A DNA stretch of 64,000 bases from Enterobacteriaceae bacterium RIT691 (GTDB lineage Bacteria; Pseudomonadota; Gammaproteobacteria; Enterobacterales; Enterobacteriaceae), in assembly GCA_009668205.1 (NCBI GenBank), contig WJYM01000001.1, positions 186,001 to 250,000 of the forward strand. The letters are read 5' to 3'. This document shows, in pieces, positions 57,720 through 64,000 of the stretch; the first letter of the stretch is position 1; every line of letters begins with the position of its first letter. The notes below the pieces were generated by a model that was not told the origin of the DNA, did no database searches, and was given only the letters and a program-made list of their open reading frames with translations. The position numbers were made by a program, and so were the translations under genes.

Positions 57720-58826
57720 ATGTCAGAAAGCCCAAAAAAAGTGATCGTCGGGATGTCCGGCGGTGTAGATTCCTCCGTTTCCGCTTACCTGCTGCAACAG
57801 CAGGGCTATAAGGTGGAAGGCCTGTTCATGAAGAACTGGGAAGAGGATGACGGCGAGGAATATTGTACTGCCGCCGCGGATCTGGCCGATGCCCAGGCCG
57901 TATGCGATAAGCTCGGCATTGAGCTGCATACCGTCAACTTTGCGGCAGAATACTGGGATAACGTCTTCGAGCACTTCCTCGAAGAGTATAAAGCTGGCCG
58001 TACGCCAAACCCGGATATCCTCTGCAATAAAGAGATCAAATTCAAAGCCTTCCTCGAATTTGCCGCTGAAGATTTAGGTGCCGATTACATCGCGACCGGT
58101 CACTACGTGCGCCGCGCGGATGTTAACGGTAAGAGCCAGCTGTTACGTGGCCTTGACGGCAATAAAGACCAAAGCTACTTCCTTTATACGCTTGGCCATG
58201 AACAGATTGCCCAAAGCCTGTTCCCGGTTGGCGAGCTCGAAAAACCGGAAGTCCGCCGCATTGCTGAAGAGCTTGACCTCATCACCGCGAAGAAAAAAGA
58301 TTCCACCGGGATCTGTTTTATTGGTGAGCGTAAGTTCCGTGAGTTCCTCGGCCGTTACCTGCCCGCTCAGCCGGGTAAAATCGTGACCGTTGATGGCGAC
58401 GTGATCGGCGAGCATCAGGGTCTGATGTATCACACCCTCGGCCAGCGTAAAGGCTTAGGCATCGGTGGCACCAAAGACGGCAGCGAAGAGCCGTGGTACA
58501 CCGTTGATAAAGACGTTGAGAACAATATTCTGGTGGTGGCTCAGGGTCACGATCACCCGCGCCTGATGTCCGTCGGCCTGATCGCCCAACAGCTGCACTG
58601 GGTCGATCGCGAAGCGCTGACCGGCACTGTGCGCTGCACCGTGAAAACCCGCTACCGTCAGACCGACATTCCGTGCACCGTCACCGCACTGGATGAAGAC
58701 CGCATTGAGGTTCGCTTTGACGAACCCGTTTCCGCCGTGACGCCTGGCCAGTCCGCCGTATTCTACAGCGGCGAAGTGTGCCTCGGTGGCGGCATTATCG
58801 AGCAGCGCCTGCCGCTGCCGGTTTAA
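57720..58826 (+). CDS. mnmA: tRNA-specific 2-thiouridylase MnmA
   Basis: 368 residues, same as E. coli. Adds sulfur to U34 of Lys, Glu and Gln tRNAs. PP-loop GMSGGVDSS near 11-19; catalytic cysteines in [12 protein letters not shown] (near 102) and [10 protein letters not shown] (near 199). Start placed at MSESPKK by family length; a 15-codon upstream frame is not used. Confidence 0.97.
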   Translation: MSESPKKVIVGMSGGVDSSVSAYLLQQQGYKVEGLFMKNWEEDDGEEYCTAAADLADAQAVCDKLGIELHTVNFAAEYWDNVFEHFLEEYKAGRTPNPDILCNKEIKFKAFLEFAAEDLGADYIATGHYVRRADVNGKSQLLRGLDGNKDQSYFLYTLGHEQIAQSLFPVGELEKPEVRRIAEELDLITAKKKDSTGICFIGERKFREFLGRYLPAQPGKIVTVDGDVIGEHQGLMYHTLGQRKGLGIGGTKDGSEEPWYTVDKDVENNILVVAQGHDHPRLMSVGLIAQQLHWVDREALTGTVRCTVKTRYRQTDIPCTVTALDEDRIEVRFDEPVSAVTPGQSAVFYSGEVCLGGGIIEQRLPLPV

Positions 58827-58856
58827 CCTATCCCTACAGCAGAACAAGGAAAGCAC

Positions 58857-59498
58857 GTGGCGAAGAACTATTACGATATCACGCTGGCGCTGGCAGGGAT
58901 TTGCCAGTCTGCCCGTCTGGTTCAGCAACTGGCCCATCAGGGCCACTGCGACAACGATGCACTGCATGTTGCGCTGAACAGCGTTATCGACCTTAATCCG
59001 GACTCCACGCTGGGTGTGTTCGGTGGCAGTGAAGCCAATCTTCGTCTCGGGCTGGAAACGCTGCTCGGCGTATTAAACGCCAGCAGTCGTCAGGGGCTGA
59101 ATGCCGAACTGGCCCGCTACACATTAAGCCTGATGGTACTGGAACGTAAGCTTTCTGCTGCAAAAGGGGCGATGGATACCCTCGGCGATCGCATCGCCGG
59201 TTTGCAACGTCAGCTTGACCACTTCGATTTGCAGTCAGAGACGCTGCTCAGCGCCATGGCGGCTATCTATGTTGACGTTATCAGCCCACTCGGGCCGCGT
59301 ATTCAGGTAACGGGATCGCCTGCCGTGCTGCAAAGCCCGCAGGTGCAGGCAAAAGTGCGTGCTGGCCTGCTGGCCGGTATCCGTGCCGCCGTGCTGTGGC
59401 AGCAGGTCGGCGGTGGCCGTCTGCAGCTGATGCTGTCCCGTAATCGCCTGACCACTCAGGCCAAACAAATTCTTGCTCATTTAACCCCGGAGTTATGA
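58857..59498 (+). CDS. hflD: HflD, high-frequency lysogenisation protein
   Basis: 213 residues from a GTG start, confirmed by AAGGA six bases upstream. Peripheral inner-membrane protein that binds phage lambda CII in E. coli. All-helical with conserved [19 protein letters not shown] at the start. Three bases before purB, so cotranscribed. Confidence 0.95.
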   Translation: MAKNYYDITLALAGICQSARLVQQLAHQGHCDNDALHVALNSVIDLNPDSTLGVFGGSEANLRLGLETLLGVLNASSRQGLNAELARYTLSLMVLERKLSAAKGAMDTLGDRIAGLQRQLDHFDLQSETLLSAMAAIYVDVISPLGPRIQVTGSPAVLQSPQVQAKVRAGLLAGIRAAVLWQQVGGGRLQLMLSRNRLTTQAKQILAHLTPEL

Positions 59499-60872
<1,374 letters not shown>

Positions 60873-60879
60873 GCGTTCT

Positions 60880-60903
60880 CCCCTCTTTCTACGGAAAGAG
60901 GGG
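60880..60903 (+). terminator. Hairpin after purB
   Basis: Arms CCCCTCTTTC and GAAAGAGGGG with a TACG loop. It lacks a T-tract, so termination is probably partial, allowing read-through to phoP as known in E. coli. Confidence 0.6.
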
Positions 60904-60914
60904 CACTCCCTCCC

Positions 60915-60931
60915 GGTTTATTCAATGTTTA
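60915..60931 (+). promoter_or_regulatory. PhoP box of the phoPQ promoter
   Basis: GGTTTA-TTCAA-TGTTTA matches the direct repeat (G/T)GTTTA-N5-(G/T)GTTTA exactly. A -10 element CATAAT is at 60944-60949. Predicts positive autoregulation under low Mg2+. Confidence 0.9.
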
Positions 60932-60991
60932 TCCCCGCCGCTGCATAATCGCGTTAAACTATTCAAATCGAAAACGATAAGGGAGCACCCC

Positions 60992-61666
60992 ATGCGCGTA
61001 CTCGTGGTGGAAGATAACGCCCTGTTGCGTCACCATTTAAAAGTTCAGCTGCAGGAACTTGGTCACCAGGTCGACGCGGCGGAAGATGCAAAGGAAGCTG
61101 ATTACTATCTGGGTGAGCATCTGCCGGATATTGCCATTGTGGATTTGGGCTTACCGGACGAAGACGGCCTGACCATGATCCGCCGCTGGCGCAGTCACGA
61201 CGTGTCCTTGCCGGTGCTGGTGTTGACCGCCCGCGAAGGCTGGCAGGATAAAGTCGAAGTGCTGAGCGCCGGTGCCGATGACTACGTGACCAAACCATTT
61301 CATATCGAAGAAGTGGCCGCGCGTATGCAGGCATTGCTGCGCCGCAACAGCGGTCTGGCCTCACAGGTGATTTCCCTGCCCCCTTTCCAGGTGGATCTCT
61401 CCCGCCGTGAGCTGTCGGTGAATAACGAAGTCATCAAACTCACCGCCTTCGAATACACCATTATGGAAACGCTGATCCGCAATAACGGCAAAGTGGTCAG
61501 CAAAGATTCGTTGATGCTGCAGCTCTATCCGGACGCCGAACTGCGCGAAAGCCACACCATCGACGTGCTGATGGGTCGCCTGCGTAAGAAAATCCAGGCA
61601 CAGTATCTCCATGATGTGATAACCACCGTTCGGGGCCAGGGATATCTGTTCGAATTGCACGGATGA
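60992..61666 (+). CDS. phoP: PhoP response regulator
   Basis: 224 residues. Receiver domain with acidic pocket EDN and phosphoacceptor Asp51 in [11 protein letters not shown], Lys101 in VTKPFH, and an OmpR-type winged helix ([12 protein letters not shown] .. [14 protein letters not shown]). Controls Mg2+ starvation, acid and antimicrobial peptide responses. Overlaps phoQ by four bases (ATGA). Confidence 0.97.
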   Translation: MRVLVVEDNALLRHHLKVQLQELGHQVDAAEDAKEADYYLGEHLPDIAIVDLGLPDEDGLTMIRRWRSHDVSLPVLVLTAREGWQDKVEVLSAGADDYVTKPFHIEEVAARMQALLRRNSGLASQVISLPPFQVDLSRRELSVNNEVIKLTAFEYTIMETLIRNNGKVVSKDSLMLQLYPDAELRESHTIDVLMGRLRKKIQAQYLHDVITTVRGQGYLFELHG

Positions 61667-63126
61667 AAAACATGCTGCAGCATATTTTGCCTCTTTCCCT
61701 GCGCGTCCGTTTTCTGTTGGCAACCGCCGCGGTCGTGCTGGTGCTCTCCCTGGCCTATGGCATGGTCGCTCTGGTGGGGTACAGCGTCAGCTTCGATAAG
61801 ACCACCTTTCGTCTGCTGCGCGGTGAGAGCAATTTGTTCTATACCCTCGCCCACTGGGAAAATGACAAGGTCAGCGTCGAGATCCCCGAAAATCTCAATC
61901 TGCAAAGCCCGACCATGGCGCTGATTTATGATAAAAATGGCAAACTGCTGTGGATGCAGCGTGATTTGCCATGGCTGGTGAAACGCATTCAGCCCGAGTG
62001 GTTACGCACCAATGGTTTCCATGAAATTGAAGCCGATGTCACCTCTTCCAGCATGCTGCTGCATAACGATCATGAAGTGCTGCGCCAGCTCGATCACCTG
62101 CGTCAGCAGGATGATGATTCCGAGATGACGCACTCGGTCGCGGTCAACATCTATCCGGCGACGGCCAGGATGCCACAGCTGACTATCGTGGTGGTCGACA
62201 CCATCCCGATTGAACTCAAACGCTCTTACATGGTGTGGAGCTGGTTTATCTATGTGCTTGCCGCCAACCTGCTATTGGTGATCCCCCTGCTATGGCTGGC
62301 GGCGTGGTGGAGTCTGCGGCCTATTGAGTCGCTGGCGAAAGAAGTCCGGGAGCTTGAAGAACATCATCGCGAATCCCTGAACCCGGAAACGACCCGCGAA
62401 CTGACGCACCTGGTGATGAACCTTAACCGGCTGCTGAAAAGCGAGCGCGACCGTTACGATAAATACCGCACCACCCTCACCGATTTAACCCACAGCCTGA
62501 AAACCCCGTTGGCTGTTTTACAAAGTACGCTGCGTTCGCTTCGCGGCGAGAAGCTTACGGTAGAAGATGCCGAGCCGGTGATGCTGGAGCAAATCAGCCG
62601 CATTTCCCAACAGATTGGCTATTACCTGCATCGCGCGAGTATGCGCAGCGGCACCATGTTGCTAAGCCGTGAACTGCATCCGGTCGCCCCTTTGCTGGAT
62701 AACCTGACCTCGGCGCTTAATAAGGTGTATCAACGCAAAGGCGTGAATATCACGCTGGATATCTCGCCGGAAATCAGCTTTGTCGGTGAGAAGAACGACT
62801 TTATGGAAGTGCTGGGCAACGTGTTGGATAACGCCTGCAAGTACTGTCTGGAATTTGTTGAGGTCACCGCCCGCCAGACCGATGACCAACTGCATATTTT
62901 CGTCGATGACGATGGCCCCGGTATTCCACAAAGCAAGCGAGATGTCGTCTTTGATCGTGGTCAGCGGGCTGACACGCTGCGGCCCGGCCAGGGTGTCGGG
63001 CTGTCCGTCGCCCGCGAAATCGTCGAACAGTATGATGGCAAAATTGTGCCCGGCGACAGCCCACTTGGTGGGGCGAAAATGGACGTTATCTTCAGCCGCC
63101 AGCACCCGGAAAGCAAAGAGTCCTGA
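61663..63126 (+). CDS. phoQ: PhoQ sensor histidine kinase
   Basis: 487 residues: two helices (about 15-40 and 190-215) flanking the PhoQ sensor domain, HAMP, dimerisation helix with His near 277 ([13 protein letters not shown]), and ATPase boxes ([27 protein letters not shown]). The Mg2+-binding acidic cluster reads QQDDDSEM. Partner of PhoP. Confidence 0.96.
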   Translation: MKNMLQHILPLSLRVRFLLATAAVVLVLSLAYGMVALVGYSVSFDKTTFRLLRGESNLFYTLAHWENDKVSVEIPENLNLQSPTMALIYDKNGKLLWMQRDLPWLVKRIQPEWLRTNGFHEIEADVTSSSMLLHNDHEVLRQLDHLRQQDDDSEMTHSVAVNIYPATARMPQLTIVVVDTIPIELKRSYMVWSWFIYVLAANLLLVIPLLWLAAWWSLRPIESLAKEVRELEEHHRESLNPETTRELTHLVMNLNRLLKSERDRYDKYRTTLTDLTHSLKTPLAVLQSTLRSLRGEKLTVEDAEPVMLEQISRISQQIGYYLHRASMRSGTMLLSRELHPVAPLLDNLTSALNKVYQRKGVNITLDISPEISFVGEKNDFMEVLGNVLDNACKYCLEFVEVTARQTDDQLHIFVDDDGPGIPQSKRDVVFDRGQRADTLRPGQGVGLSVAREIVEQYDGKIVPGDSPLGGAKMDVIFSRQHPESKES

Positions 63127-63138
63127 GACACATATTTT

Positions 63139-63166
63139 ACCGCCGCCTGCATCGCCTGGCGGCGGT
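63139..63166 (+). terminator. Hairpin after phoQ
   Basis: Arms ACCGCCGCC and GGCGGCGGT with a 10-base loop; no T-run. A TATAAT at 63173-63178 just after it is a likely -10 for roxA. Confidence 0.55.
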
Positions 63167-63212
63167 ATCCGTTATAATCCCAAACAGATACCTGCCTGCG
63201 GAATAAAACATT

Positions 63213-64000
63213 ATGGATTATCACTTATCGCTCAACTGGCCTGACTTCATTCAACGCTACTGGCAAAAACGCCCGGTGGTGCTGAAACGCGGCTTTGCAC
63301 AATTTGTTGACCCTATCTCTCCTGACGAACTTGCGGGTCTCGCCATGGAAGATGAAGTCGACAGCCGTCTGGTCAGCCATCACGAGGGGAAATGGCAGGT
63401 CAGCCACGGTCCTTTCCAAAGCTACGACCATCTCGGTGAGAATAACTGGTCGCTGCTGGTGCAGGCCGTTAACCACTGGCACGAACCGACTGCCGCACTG
63501 ATGCGCCCGTTCCGCGCCCTGCCTGACTGGCGAACCGACGATCTGATGATCTCCTTCTCGGTGCCTGGCGGCGGTGTGGGCCCGCACCTTGATCAGTACG
63601 ACGTATTTATTATTCAGGGCACCGGTCGTCGTCGCTGGCGCGTGGGGGATAAGGTGCCGATGAAACAGCACTGCCCGCATCCGGACCTGCTGCAGGTCGA
63701 TCCGTTTGACGCGATCATTGATGAAGAGATGGAACCGGGTGACATCCTGTATATTCCGCCAGGATTCCCGCACGAAGGCTATTCGCTGGAAAACTCCCTG
63801 AACTACTCGGTCGGCTTCCGTGCGCCAAGCGGCAAAGAGCTGATCAGTGGCTTTGCGGACTATGTGCTGCAACGTGAGCTGGGTACCCATCGCTACACCG
63901 ACCCGGACGTTGCCTCCCGCGAACATCCGGCGGATATTCTGCCGGATGAGCTGGATAAACTGCGCGAAATGATGCTGGGGCTTATCAATCAGCCGGAGCA
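63213..64000 (+). CDS. roxA: RoxA (YcfD), ribosomal protein L16 arginine hydroxylase, partial
   Basis: First 262 codons; the gene runs off the window (E. coli protein about 373 residues). JmjC oxygenase with Fe(II) ligands H-x-D in GPHLDQYDVF (near 125) and the distal His in PGFPHEGYS (near 187), and the 2-oxoglutarate-binding region after it. It hydroxylates Arg81 of ribosomal protein L16 in E. coli. Starts 86 bases after phoQ. Confidence 0.95.
   Translation, partial: MDYHLSLNWPDFIQRYWQKRPVVLKRGFAQFVDPISPDELAGLAMEDEVDSRLVSHHEGKWQVSHGPFQSYDHLGENNWSLLVQAVNHWHEPTAALMRPFRALPDWRTDDLMISFSVPGGGVGPHLDQYDVFIIQGTGRRRWRVGDKVPMKQHCPHPDLLQVDPFDAIIDEEMEPGDILYIPPGFPHEGYSLENSLNYSVGFRAPSGKELISGFADYVLQRELGTHRYTDPDVASREHPADILPDELDKLREMMLGLINQPE

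Overview
The window is chromosomal DNA from an enteric gamma-proteobacterium (Enterobacteriaceae, most like Enterobacter or a close relative such as Lelliottia/Leclercia). Most genes are close orthologues of E. coli core genes, in blocks of E. coli-like order: ynjBCDEF-nudG-ynjH-gdhA, topB-selD-ydjA-sppA-ansA-pncA-yeaC-msrB-gapA-yeaD-mipA-yeaG-yeaH, yeaK-yoaI ... yeaL-nimR-nimT-yeaO-yoaF-dgcP, and icd-rluE-nudJ-mnmA-hflD-purB-phoP-phoQ-roxA. The genus is an inference from gene content; no 16S rRNA or tRNA gene is visible.

Layout. 1-7.3 kb: end of the ynj ABC transporter operon, the ynjE sulfurtransferase, ynjF with an AhpD-like gene in front of it, nudG, ynjH and gdhA. 7.3-11.2 kb: an AT-rich island holding two tandem copies of a module made of a decayed tyrosine-integrase 3' end, an unknown alpha-helical protein of about 240 aa, a 73-aa two-helix membrane protein and a type VI secretion Hcp gene. 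Hcp is intact in copy 2; in copy 1 it is cut short and fused in frame to integrase remnant 2. 11.3-27.6 kb: conserved block with a class A acid phosphatase inserted between selD and ydjA. 27.7-33.1 kb: SnoaL-like protein, an unusual MBL-fold protein, and a Fur-boxed ferric iron ABC transporter (fbpABC type). 33.6-34.7 kb: three small exported or membrane proteins of unknown role. 34.8-43.6 kb: yeaK, tiny yoaI, an inserted GPH symporter plus GH31 glycosidase pair, yeaL, nimRT, a PyrG-like amidotransferase, yeaO and yoaF. 43.9-54.3 kb: a c-di-GMP rich accessory zone (dgcP, a second GGDEF enzyme, an EAL gene relic, an IprA-type regulator, a DUF1254 protein, a large dCache-GGDEF-EAL protein, an SDR lacking its catalytic tyrosine). 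54.5-64 kb: the icd to roxA block, with a diverged methylglyoxal synthase between rluE and nudJ.

How genes work together: topB/selD and phoP/phoQ are tight operons; fbpABC forms one iron uptake unit under a near-consensus Fur box; yeaG-yeaH has a textbook sigma-54 promoter; phoPQ has a PhoP box for autoregulation; gapA keeps its strong P1 promoter and a perfect CRP palindrome lies upstream. The most promising undescribed system is the duplicated 240-aa/73-aa/Hcp module, which has the architecture expected of a Hcp-delivered effector and its membrane immunity protein.
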